NCBI RefSeq assembly: GCF_000017805.1
Contig: NC_009767.1
Coordinates: 3,947,001-4,011,000, forward strand
DNA from: Roseiflexus castenholzii DSM 13941
GTDB lineage: Bacteria; Chloroflexota; Chloroflexia; Chloroflexales; Roseiflexaceae
Reading direction: 5' to 3'
Length of the DNA: 64,000 nucleotides
Of the stretch, positions 43,971 to 51,793 are shown piece after piece. Both the position numbers and the translations under genes were made by a program. Every line of letters starts with the position of its first letter. Positions within the stretch are counted from its first letter, which is position 1. Under the pieces are notes generated by a model. The model made no database searches. It was not told where the DNA came from and worked only from the letters and a program-made list of their open reading frames with translations.

Positions 43971-44545
43971 ATACCAATGACGATTGAAGATGCCGCATGC
44001 GTGTCATTCCGCGCGCCGCGACGGGTCATTCCGCGCGCCGCGACGGGTCATTCCGCGCGCAGCAACTGGTCATTCCGCGCGCAGCAACTGGTCATTCCGC
44101 GCGCAGCGACGGGTCATTCCGAGCGCAGCGACGGGTCATTCCGAGCGCAGCGACGGGTCATTCCGAGCGCAGCAACTGGTCATTCCGAGCGCAGCAACTG
44201 GTCATTCCGAGCGCAGCGACGGGTCATTCCGAGCGCAGCAACTGGTCATTCCGAGCGCCGCGACGGGTCATGCCGAGCGCCGCGACGGGTCATGCCGAGC
44301 GCCGCGACGGGTCATGCCGAGCGCCGCGACGGGTCATGCCGAGCGCCGCGACGGGTCATTCCGAGCGCCGCGACGGGTCATGCCGAGCGCAGCGAGGAAT
44401 CGAAGCGGGTCGCGCACGACCCCTCGCTCTGCTCGGGGTAACAATGCCGGATGGTCACAGGTCATTGGTATTATATCGCCTTCCCGACGTGATTGTTTGC
44501 CAATTGCGAAGTAACAATGCCGGATGGTCACAGGTCATTGGTATT
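43971..44545. repeat. Terminal-inverted-repeat element, copy 3, expanded (family A)
   Basis: The left end is ATACCAATGACGATTGAAGA at 43971 and the right end GTCATTGGTAT at 44461-44471. Between them a 22-bp unit (core GTCATTCCGAGCGCAGCGAC) is repeated about 17 times from 44006 to 44390, with variants GCGCGCCGCGAC and CATGCC for CATTCC. The right-end segment AACAATGCCGGATGGTCACA through GGTAT is repeated at 44511-44545. Outside the ends, GCGATAT on the left matches ATATCGC on the right as an inverted repeat. Confidence 0.92.
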
Positions 44546-44573
44546 ATTGACCGGCTATCGACCGTGGTGATGT

Positions 44574-47024
44574 ATGGCTCATCGTTCCAGAACCGACGCG
44601 CTCGCCCGCTTGTTTGCTGCGTGCGATACGCTCGCCGATGGTTTTGGCGCGCTGCCCGATGATGAGCGACGCCCGGCAGCCGCGCTGACGCTGGCGCGGT
44701 TGATGTTCCTCTCGTTCCTGCGCGTCGGCGGCTGGCTCGACGCGCACGACGCTCTACACCGCCTCGAATATGCCGATTGCCCCGGCGATGCGATCCTCGC
44801 GTCCATGCCCTCCGGCATCGTTGCCGTCTGCCGCCGCATTGACCCGGAGAGCGCCACGCTGCGCCGGGCATTGTCGCTGATCCGGGATATGCCTGCGAGC
44901 CTCGATGACAATGCGCCCGGCTGCCTGACGCCTGCGGCGATGGGACTCATCGTCGAACGGTATGTCGATCGGAAACGCAGCGGGGTCTACTATACCGCCG
45001 ACGATGTCACCGGCTACATTGCGAGTCGCACCATTATCCCGCGCCTGATCGATGCGCTGGCGCCGGAATCCTTACGACTGGCGACCGACCTCATTCAGCG
45101 CGATCCGCTACGCTACCTTCCCGATGCCCTCCGGCATGGGAGAGAACACGCCCTGCCGGATGCCATTACCGGCGGTGTCGCAGACGTTGCGCAGCGCCAC
45201 GCATGGGATGTCGCCGCGCCTGCCGACTATGCGTTGCCCGGCGAGACCTGGCGCGATGTGATCGCCCGCTGGCGGCGTGTGGGGGAAACGCTTGCGGCGC
45301 TGCGCGCCGGCACTGTCGCACTGGCGGACCTGATCACCCACAATCTCGACCTGATACGTCTGATATGCGATCTGTGCGTGGTTTGGTCTCCGGCTCGCCT
45401 GGATGAACTCGACGCAGCACTGGGGCGACTGACAGTGCTCGACCCGACTAGCGGTTCAGGCGCGTTCCTCTGCGCCGCGTTCGACCTGCTGGCAGACCTG
45501 GCGTTCCTCGTTACCCAACGCCGTACCGAGGATCATAGCGCCCGGAAGGACGGGTTTTGGGAGCAACTCCCTGCATCGCCTCGCCTGTTTTGGGCATCAG
45601 AGCGCCCCACTTCCATTTCCCCAGCACTGCCGGAGTATGGGGCGAACAAGCATGTTGGAGCACGGAACACATCGCGCGATCCCGAAAGCGCAATCTCTGC
45701 GCGGAGAAATAGCGTCGCGCCGCTTGCCGAACGATTGCGCGCAATCATCGAACACAATCTGTATGGCGTGGACATCATCCCGGAGGCGGTGGAAATCTGT
45801 CGCATGCGGCTCTGGCTACGCCTTGCCGGGCGGATTGAACGCCGGGAGTATCTGCACGATCTGCGCTTCAACATCCATGCCGGGGACGCGCTGACCGGCT
45901 CGCTCGATCAATTCGATGATGCCGGAGAGCAGATCAGCGGCAATCGGCCACAACCACTGCGCTGGCGCGCAACCTTTCCCAACATCATGGCGGCGGGAGG
46001 ATTCGACGTTGTGATCGGCAACCCACCCTATGTGGCGCGTAGCGGGCTGAAGGACGACCCGGTTTTGCGCTGCTATCGGACAGCGACGACCGGCAATCTG
46101 TACGCGCTGGTGATCGAGCGCGCATTGAACCTGCTTCGACCGGGAGGATGGCTCGGCGTTATCGTGCCGGTCGCTTCCGTCGCTACCGATGGCATGGCGC
46201 CGTTGCAGCGCCTCTACGCGCCGCTACGCCAGTGGCACAGTCACTATGCGGTGCGACCGGGCAAACTCTTTCCTGATGTCGATATGAACCTGACGATCAC
46301 CCTGCTGCACAAAGCGGCAGCCGACGGAGAACGCTACGTCAGCGGCTATCGGCGCTTTCGTTCTTGCGAACGCGCGCACCTGTTCGACACGCTTGGCTAC
46401 ACGCGCCTGCCGGCGGCGGACACCATTAACGGCGCGCTACCCAAACTCGGTTCGGCGCTGGAAGTCCGACTGCTCGAGCGCATGCTGGCGCACGGGCGCC
46501 GTCTGCGCGACTATGTCGCCAGCGATGGGGTTGCGATCTACTACCACTCAGGCGGTCGCTACTGGCGCAAGGCGCTGCCGAAGAAATTGTCGTCGCACTA
46601 CAAACCGTTGCGGGTCACGCCAGCGATTGCACCCATCGCGCTGGCGCTGCTCAACAGCCAACTCTTCTACTGGTACTGGATCGCCTTCTCGAACTGTATG
46701 GACGTGATCGCGCGCGAAGTGTTCGAGTTTCCAGTGTTTCGCCTGGAAGACGCCGACCCCGCGCCATTCGCCCACGCCGTGGATCGCCTGATTGCGCTCT
46801 ACCACGAAGGCGCCACAACGCGCGCGCGCCGCGGTGCGCGTATTCAGACCAGCGAAACGAACATCGACGCGGCGCGCGCGCGCGCGGTCATCGATACTAT
46901 CGACCACCTGCTGGCGCAGCACTATGGCTTCGATGACGAAGAACTCGATTTTGTGCTCAGTTACGACCTGAAATATCGGCTGGGGACCAACCGGGCGCGT
47001 CACTGCCGACCGCTCGCCAGATGA
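44574..47024 (+). CDS. Eco57I-like N6-adenine DNA methylase, solitary
   Basis: An 816-residue DNA methyltransferase. RSGVYYTADDVTGYIASRTI (about 140) is the N-terminal helical/SAM entry region. Motif I is VLDPTSGSGAFLCAAFDLLADL (about 290), motif IV is FDVVIGNPPYVARSG (about 480), with GVDIIPEAVEICRMRLWLRL and LNLLRPGGWLGVIVPV as further SAM-domain motifs. A target recognition region follows (about 620-740). No PD-(D/E)xK nuclease motif is visible in the first 130 residues and no nuclease gene is adjacent, so it may be an orphan methylase or a BREX/Pgl-like relic. The ATG lies 29 bases after a family A repeat. The 3' end overlaps the next gene by 25 bp. Confidence 0.85.
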   Translation: MAHRSRTDALARLFAACDTLADGFGALPDDERRPAAALTLARLMFLSFLRVGGWLDAHDALHRLEYADCPGDAILASMPSGIVAVCRRIDPESATLRRALSLIRDMPASLDDNAPGCLTPAAMGLIVERYVDRKRSGVYYTADDVTGYIASRTIIPRLIDALAPESLRLATDLIQRDPLRYLPDALRHGREHALPDAITGGVADVAQRHAWDVAAPADYALPGETWRDVIARWRRVGETLAALRAGTVALADLITHNLDLIRLICDLCVVWSPARLDELDAALGRLTVLDPTSGSGAFLCAAFDLLADLAFLVTQRRTEDHSARKDGFWEQLPASPRLFWASERPTSISPALPEYGANKHVGARNTSRDPESAISARRNSVAPLAERLRAIIEHNLYGVDIIPEAVEICRMRLWLRLAGRIERREYLHDLRFNIHAGDALTGSLDQFDDAGEQISGNRPQPLRWRATFPNIMAAGGFDVVIGNPPYVARSGLKDDPVLRCYRTATTGNLYALVIERALNLLRPGGWLGVIVPVASVATDGMAPLQRLYAPLRQWHSHYAVRPGKLFPDVDMNLTITLLHKAAADGERYVSGYRRFRSCERAHLFDTLGYTRLPAADTINGALPKLGSALEVRLLERMLAHGRRLRDYVASDGVAIYYHSGGRYWRKALPKKLSSHYKPLRVTPAIAPIALALLNSQLFYWYWIAFSNCMDVIAREVFEFPVFRLEDADPAPFAHAVDRLIALYHEGATTRARRGARIQTSETNIDAARARAVIDTIDHLLAQHYGFDDEELDFVLSYDLKYRLGTNRARHCRPLAR

Positions 47025-48307
47025 CGCAAGGCGCCGCGAGTATCGACGACACGCCACGCCTGGCGCGCGATCCGCTGCCAGTCATACGCCGAGTGATCGG
47101 TGACAATGATCACACAATCCGCCGCCCGGAGCGCTGCATCAAGGTCTGGCTCACAGCGCAGCCGCACACCTTCGATCTGCACCTCCGGCACATGTGGATC
47201 GTGGTAGGTCACCTGCGCGCCTTTCTCGTAGAGCAGGTGCATGATGTCGAGCGCAGGCGACTCGCGCACATCATCGACATCACGTTTGTAGGCGACCCCC
47301 AGCACCAGCACACGGCTGCCCTTAACCGCTCGCCCCGCGTCGTTGAGCGCGTCCTGCACCTTCTGCACCCAGTAGCGCGGCATTTCGGTATTGACCTCAC
47401 TCGCCAGGTCGATAAACCGCGCTGTATAGTTGAGCGTTTTCAGCTTCCACGACAGATAGAGCGGATCGATCGGAATGCAGTGCCCGCCTAACCCCGGTCC
47501 AGGCGTAAACTTCATAAACCCGAACGGTTTGGTTGCGGCTGCATCGATCACTTCCCACACATCCAGCCCCAGTTTGTCGCACATGAGGAGCACTTCATTG
47601 ACCAGCCCAATATTGACGGCACGGAACGTGTTTTCGAGCAACTTGACCATTTCCGCGACTTCCGGGCTGCTGACCGGCACCACCCGTTCGATTGCCGTTT
47701 CGTACAAGGCGCGCGCCACTTCCAGACAGGCAGGCGTGACGCCGCCCATCACCTTCGGCGTATTGCGCGTCGTCCAGTCGGCGCGACCGGGATCGACCCG
47801 TTCGGGAGAAAACGCCAGAAAGTAATCCGTGCCGACCGTCAAGCCGCTCGCTTCGAGACGCGGCAGAATGACTTCACGAGTGGTGCCGGGATAGGTGGTG
47901 CTTTCCAGAACGATCACCTGACCGGGGCGCAGACGCTGCGCAATCTGTTCCGTCACCGCCATAATCGCCGAAATATCAGGATCGCGGGTTTTGCGCAGCG
48001 GCGTCGGCACGCAGATGCTGATCGCATCAAGTTCCGCCAGCACGTCGAAGTCGGTAGTGGCGTCGAGCAAACCGTCGGCGCGCAACTGCGCCACCACGTC
48101 GGTTGGCACGTCGTCGATATAACTGCGCCCGGCATTGATAGCAGCGACGCGCTCCGCGCTGGCATCGACGCCAGTGACGCGCAACCCGGCGGCGCCGAAC
48201 ACCGCAGCCAGCGGCAACCCGACATACCCGACCCCAACAATGCCGATACGTGCCGAACGGTCGGCAATGCGCCGCAGCAACCGATCTCTGGAAGATAACT
48301 TGGTCAT
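47000..48307 (-). CDS. UDP-N-acetylglucosamine 6-dehydrogenase type (WbpA/WecC-like)
   Basis: A 435-residue NAD-dependent enzyme that oxidises C6 of a UDP-HexNAc to a uronic acid, for surface polysaccharides. The Rossmann motif IGIVGVGYVGLPLAAVFGAAG is near residue 22. The catalytic Cys is in PGLGGHCIPIDPLYLSWKLK (about 268); this wording is closer to the WbpA (UDP-GlcNAc) branch than to UDP-glucose dehydrogenase. VLVLGVAYKRDVDDVRESPAL near 335 is the C-terminal NAD-family motif. Its ATG overlaps the epimerase stop (ATGA) and the two genes form an operon. Confidence 0.86.
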   Translation of the reverse strand: MTKLSSRDRLLRRIADRSARIGIVGVGYVGLPLAAVFGAAGLRVTGVDASAERVAAINAGRSYIDDVPTDVVAQLRADGLLDATTDFDVLAELDAISICVPTPLRKTRDPDISAIMAVTEQIAQRLRPGQVIVLESTTYPGTTREVILPRLEASGLTVGTDYFLAFSPERVDPGRADWTTRNTPKVMGGVTPACLEVARALYETAIERVVPVSSPEVAEMVKLLENTFRAVNIGLVNEVLLMCDKLGLDVWEVIDAAATKPFGFMKFTPGPGLGGHCIPIDPLYLSWKLKTLNYTARFIDLASEVNTEMPRYWVQKVQDALNDAGRAVKGSRVLVLGVAYKRDVDDVRESPALDIMHLLYEKGAQVTYHDPHVPEVQIEGVRLRCEPDLDAALRAADCVIIVTDHSAYDWQRIARQAWRVVDTRGALRHLASGRQ

Positions 48308-49248
48308 GAGCGTGCTCCTTCGTGACGGAACCAGGCGAGCGTTCGCGCCAGACCCTCGGTGAGTGAGATGCGTGGCGCATACCCCAATGTTTCGCGGATC
48401 GCATCGATGCTTGCCTGCGAATGGCGCACATCGCCGGGACGTGGCGGTTGGTGATCCGGCGCAAGATTACTGCCCAGCAAATGGTTGATCTGCGCCGCCA
48501 GTTCGAGCAGCGAGGTGCGCGCACCGGCGCCGACATTGAAGACGGCTGAACAATCGGCAGGCGCATCAGCTGCAGCCAGGTTCGCGTCCACCACATTCTC
48601 GATATAGGTAAAATCGCGCGACTGCAAGCCATCGCCATAGATGATCGGCGGAACACCGCGCACCATCCGGTCGATAAAGCGGGGAATAACGGCGGCATAC
48701 TCCGAATGCGGGTCCTGCCGGGGACCAAATACATTGAAATATCGTAGCGCAATTGCGGGCAGACCATAGACGCTGCTGAACGCCATGCAATACTGTTCGC
48801 CCGCCAGTTTCGAGACCGCATAGGGCGAGAGCGGATGCGGCGCCTGCGTTTCGACCTTGGGCAGCGTTGGCGTATCACCGTAGACCGACGATGACGAAGC
48901 AAAGACCACACGGTGCGCACCTGCGTCACGCGCTGCCGTCAGCACGTGGAGCGTGCCGGTCACATTTACCGCATTCGTGGTAATCGGATCATCGACTGAG
49001 CGCTGCACCGACGCCAGCGCACCCTGGTGAAAGATGACCTCGACGCCGGCGACAGCGCGGCGCACAGCGTCTTCATCACGCAAATCACCCTCGATAATTT
49101 CAATATCATCACGAATGTGCGCAAGATTATCGTACCGACCGGTGGAGAAATTGTCGAAGACGCGCACCTGATCGCCGCGTCGCAGCAGCGCCTCAACCAG
49201 GTGTGAACCGATAAAGCCGGCGCCACCGGTTACCAGAACGTGAGCCAT
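48304..49248 (-). CDS. UDP-hexose(amine) 4-epimerase, WbpP/GalE-like
   Basis: A 314-residue extended SDR. The cofactor motif is VTGGAGFIGSHLVEALL (residues 5-21), catalytic residues are in SSSSVYGDTP (about 118) and YAVSKLAGEQY (Tyr near 143), and RYFNVFGPRQDPHSEYAAVIPRFI near 172 resembles WbpP/TviC epimerases. Together with the next gene it could convert UDP-GlcNAc to UDP-GalNAcA. That pathway is inferred from the pair and from the nearby polysaccharide genes. It overlaps the dehydrogenase start by 4 bases. Confidence 0.86.
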   Translation of the reverse strand: MAHVLVTGGAGFIGSHLVEALLRRGDQVRVFDNFSTGRYDNLAHIRDDIEIIEGDLRDEDAVRRAVAGVEVIFHQGALASVQRSVDDPITTNAVNVTGTLHVLTAARDAGAHRVVFASSSSVYGDTPTLPKVETQAPHPLSPYAVSKLAGEQYCMAFSSVYGLPAIALRYFNVFGPRQDPHSEYAAVIPRFIDRMVRGVPPIIYGDGLQSRDFTYIENVVDANLAAADAPADCSAVFNVGAGARTSLLELAAQINHLLGSNLAPDHQPPRPGDVRHSQASIDAIRETLGYAPRISLTEGLARTLAWFRHEGARS

Positions 49249-49346
49249 ACGCCATCCTTACATGTCAGAGAACGAACCGATCCAAACGCCCGGCACGGCG
49301 CGGGCGTCCCCACCCGCATCCGGGCGCGCGGGCGTCCTCGCCCGCA

Positions 49347-50393
49347 TCAAGGAACAAACCGATACTCCAACCGTGGCGCGCGCGGCTGCGCGATAGCGCG
49401 CAACCCCAGTGGATCAGACGGTTGCAGGTTCTGTTCCAGATTTGCCTGCAACAATTCGCGCAGCGTATTGAACGAACGATAGCGCACAATCAACGCATCG
49501 GTCAACCCCGCCAGTTCTTTTGCACCTTCGATTGCATCTTCCAGGTTGCCAAGTTCATCGATCAAACCCAGCGCTTTCGCCTGTCGCCCGGTGTAGATTC
49601 GCCCGTCGGCGAGCCGGATCACCTCAGTGCGTTCCATCCCGCGCCCCTCGACAATCACATCGATAAACCCCTGGTACGCCTCATCGACCAGCGCATTCCA
49701 GATCGCCTCTTCCTCCGGCTGCGGCGGGCGCAGTGGCGAACCGATATCCTTGAAATCACCGCTTTTGTACACATACTCGCGCAGACCAAGGCGTTCAAAG
49801 GCTTCATCATAGTTCAGCAGCGACACAATGACCCCAAGGCTGCCGGTGAGCGTATCCGGGTTGGCATAGATGCGTTCGCCCGCCATCGAGATATAGTATC
49901 CACCGCTGGCTGCAATTGAACCCATCGAGATCACCAGCGGCTTCCCTTTTTCTCGCAATTTCTTGAGTTCGACATACAACTCATTGCTGGCAACGACGCT
50001 GCCGCCAGGGCTATCCACCCGCAGCACCACCGCCTTCACCCGCGAGTCGTTTGCAGCAGTGCGAATCTGCGACAGCAACTGCTCGTGGCTCAACCCTGTG
50101 GTGAACAAGCCATCGCCTGCGTCGGCCCCAATTGTGCCGCTAACGGTAATAACCACGATGCGATCATTTCCTCGTCCAGAGATGACCTCTTCCTGCCATC
50201 TGCTGCCGGGAACTGTCGCAGCCGCATTGCCGCCATCGAACGCCAGCAGCAACGCCATGCCACCGAGCGGCAAAATGGCGCACGCCAGCACAATGCCCAC
50301 AATGATCGAAATGACAACAATCCACGTCCGGTCTTTTCGCGGCGCCGGTTGCGCCAGCGGAACCGGAGCGGAAACAGGCGGTTGATCGCTCAT
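49347..50393 (-). CDS. sppA: Signal peptide peptidase SppA, short form
   Basis: A 348-residue membrane serine protease of family S49 that degrades cleaved signal peptides. A hydrophobic helix (about residues 24-50) anchors it. The catalytic Ser is in GSIAASGGYYISMAGERIYANP (about 152) and the Lys region is YKSGDFKDIGSPLRPP (about 205). VLRVDSPGGSVVASNELY near 120 is typical. The length is that of the single-domain Bacillus/archaeal form, not the 67-kDa E. coli form. The ATG at 50391-50393 follows GGAGGAG. It lies 98 bases upstream of the epimerase on the same strand. Confidence 0.95.
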   Translation of the reverse strand: MSDQPPVSAPVPLAQPAPRKDRTWIVVISIIVGIVLACAILPLGGMALLLAFDGGNAAATVPGSRWQEEVISGRGNDRIVVITVSGTIGADAGDGLFTTGLSHEQLLSQIRTAANDSRVKAVVLRVDSPGGSVVASNELYVELKKLREKGKPLVISMGSIAASGGYYISMAGERIYANPDTLTGSLGVIVSLLNYDEAFERLGLREYVYKSGDFKDIGSPLRPPQPEEEAIWNALVDEAYQGFIDVIVEGRGMERTEVIRLADGRIYTGRQAKALGLIDELGNLEDAIEGAKELAGLTDALIVRYRSFNTLRELLQANLEQNLQPSDPLGLRAIAQPRAPRLEYRFVP

Positions 50394-50469
50394 GTCTCCT
50401 CCCTTCCGCGTTTCCCTTGCCACGTGCGTGAGCAGGACACGCCTTGCCAGGACTCTCCTGTAGGGGTCT

Positions 50470-50663
50470 CATACCAATGACGATTGAAGATGCCGCATGC
50501 TGGTCATTCCGAGCGCAGCGACTTGGCATTCCGAGCGCAGCGACTGGTCATTCCGAGCGCAGCGACTGGTCATTCCGAGCGCAGCGAGGAATCTGCGCGG
50601 GTCGCGCCAGACCCCTCGCGCTGCTCGAGGTGACCATGCCGGATGGTCACAGGTCATTGGTAT
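50470..50663. repeat. Terminal-inverted-repeat element, copy 4 (family A)
   Basis: Ends ATACCAATGAC (50471) and GTCATTGGTAT (50653-50663). The 22-bp internal unit is present about four times (about 50510-50590). GGTCT outside the left end and AGACC outside the right end extend the inverted repeat after one mismatch. It lies before the sppA gene. Confidence 0.9.
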
Positions 50664-50821
50664 CAGACCTGCTCCAACAACGCCTGAGTATGATACCACA
50701 GAGCGGGCTGAGATAACCGTTACCCGGCTTTTCTGAGCAGCGGACGACTTCCAGGTTCAGCATCCAGGAGCGTTCAGTATGCCATCCAGGAGCGTCTTCC
50801 ACCTCCACCGGGAGTTCAAGA

Positions 50822-50912
50822 GCAGACAGCACACATAAGCATAGCGGGCATGCATGGCGTTGGGATGAGCCGTTGTACCCTCACCTCCTGCCCCGCTCCC
50901 GCACGCGGGAGA
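50822..50912. repeat. GC-rich intergenic element, copy 4 (family B)
   Basis: GCGGGCATGCATGGCGTTGG, a CCCTCACC block and CCCGCTCCCGCACGCGGGAG are present as in copy 1. It merges on the right with the 122-bp repeats. Confidence 0.7.
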
Positions 50913-50940
50913 AGGGTGTCGCGGTCTTCCCCGCTGGGTG

Positions 50941-51184
50941 TGCCATACTAGTATGCTAGCACGATACATTGTCTGTCCCCCGATGAGCGCGCCGTCTTGC
51001 CCTCACCCCCTGCCCCGCTCCCGCACGCGGGAGAAGGGTGTCGCGGTCTTCCCCGCTGGGTGTGCCATACTAGTATGCTAGCACGATACATTGTCTGTCC
51101 CCCGATGAGCGCGCCGTCTTGCCCTCACCCCCTGCCCCGCTCCCGCACGCGGGAGCGGGGGGGCGCGGTCGTCCCCCGCCGGGT
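50941..51184. repeat. 122-bp direct repeat with CATACTAGTATG palindrome
   Basis: Units start at 50941 and 51063. Each begins TGC-CATACTAGTATG-CTAGC, continues ACGATACATTGTCTGTCCCC and ends in the CTCCCGCACGCGGGAG hairpin of family B. A third start of the unit is at 51513, beyond the 109-bp repeats. The sequence is non-coding. Confidence 0.9.
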
Positions 51185-51490
51185 GTGCCGGGGGGCGCGG
51201 TTATTGTGCGACCAGCACAGCAGGTCGAAGCAATTCCGCCCGCCCTGAAACCCGCACGCGGGAGCAGGGGGTCGCGGTCGTCCCCCGCCGGGTGTGCCGG
51301 GGGGCGCGGTTATTGTGCGACCAGCACAGCAGGTCGAAGCAATCCCGCCCGCCCTGAAACCCGCACGCGGGAGCGGGGGGGCGCGGTCGTCCCCCGCTGG
51401 GTGTGCCGGGGGGCGCGGTTATTGTGCGACCAGCACAGCAGGTCGAAGCAATCCCGCCCGCCCTGAAACCCGCACGCGGGAGAAGGGTGT
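51142..51490. repeat. 109-bp direct repeat, three copies
   Basis: Units start at 51142, 51251 and 51360 with exact 109-bp period, and a fourth start is at 51469. Each contains CCCGCACGCGGGAG, a CCGGGTGTGCCGGGGGGCG block, then GTTATTGTGCGACCAGCACA and CCCGCCCGCCCTGAAA. Few substitutions separate the copies. They appear to be inserted between copies of the 122-bp repeat. Confidence 0.92.
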
Positions 51491-51743
51491 CGCGGTCTTC
51501 CCCCGCTGGACATGCCATACTAGTATGCTAGCACGATACATTATCTGTCCCCCGATGAGCGCGCCGTTTTGCCCTCCCCCCCGCTCCGCTCCCGCACGCG
51601 GGAGCGGGGGGAGGTGCCGCGCGTGGGTCCGTTCCCCGGTGAAAGCGCCAGTGTTCGCGCAGGGGTTCGGTCCGCCCGTAAACTCAGCGGGGGTGGGGTC
51701 TGCCTCTTCCGCCGGTTGTATACCGAAAGTTGTGTCAAGCGGC

Positions 51744-51778
51744 GTGACTGCAACGTACAACCCACAGCCTGCAACCTC
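51744..51778. repeat. Short heptamer tract
   Basis: GTGACTG, CAACGTA, CAACCCA, CAGCCTG, CAACCTC in one register, just after the end of the beta-helix gene (its stop is at 51794 on the minus strand). The words resemble those at 826-909. Confidence 0.6.
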
Positions 51779-51793
51779 CCGCCCCTCACAACA

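Noticed and set aside
44006..44390. CRISPR or coding repeat protein
   Set aside because: The 22-bp units are directly adjacent with no unique spacers, and all three frames are open because of composition. No start with a ribosome site or signal peptide is convincing.
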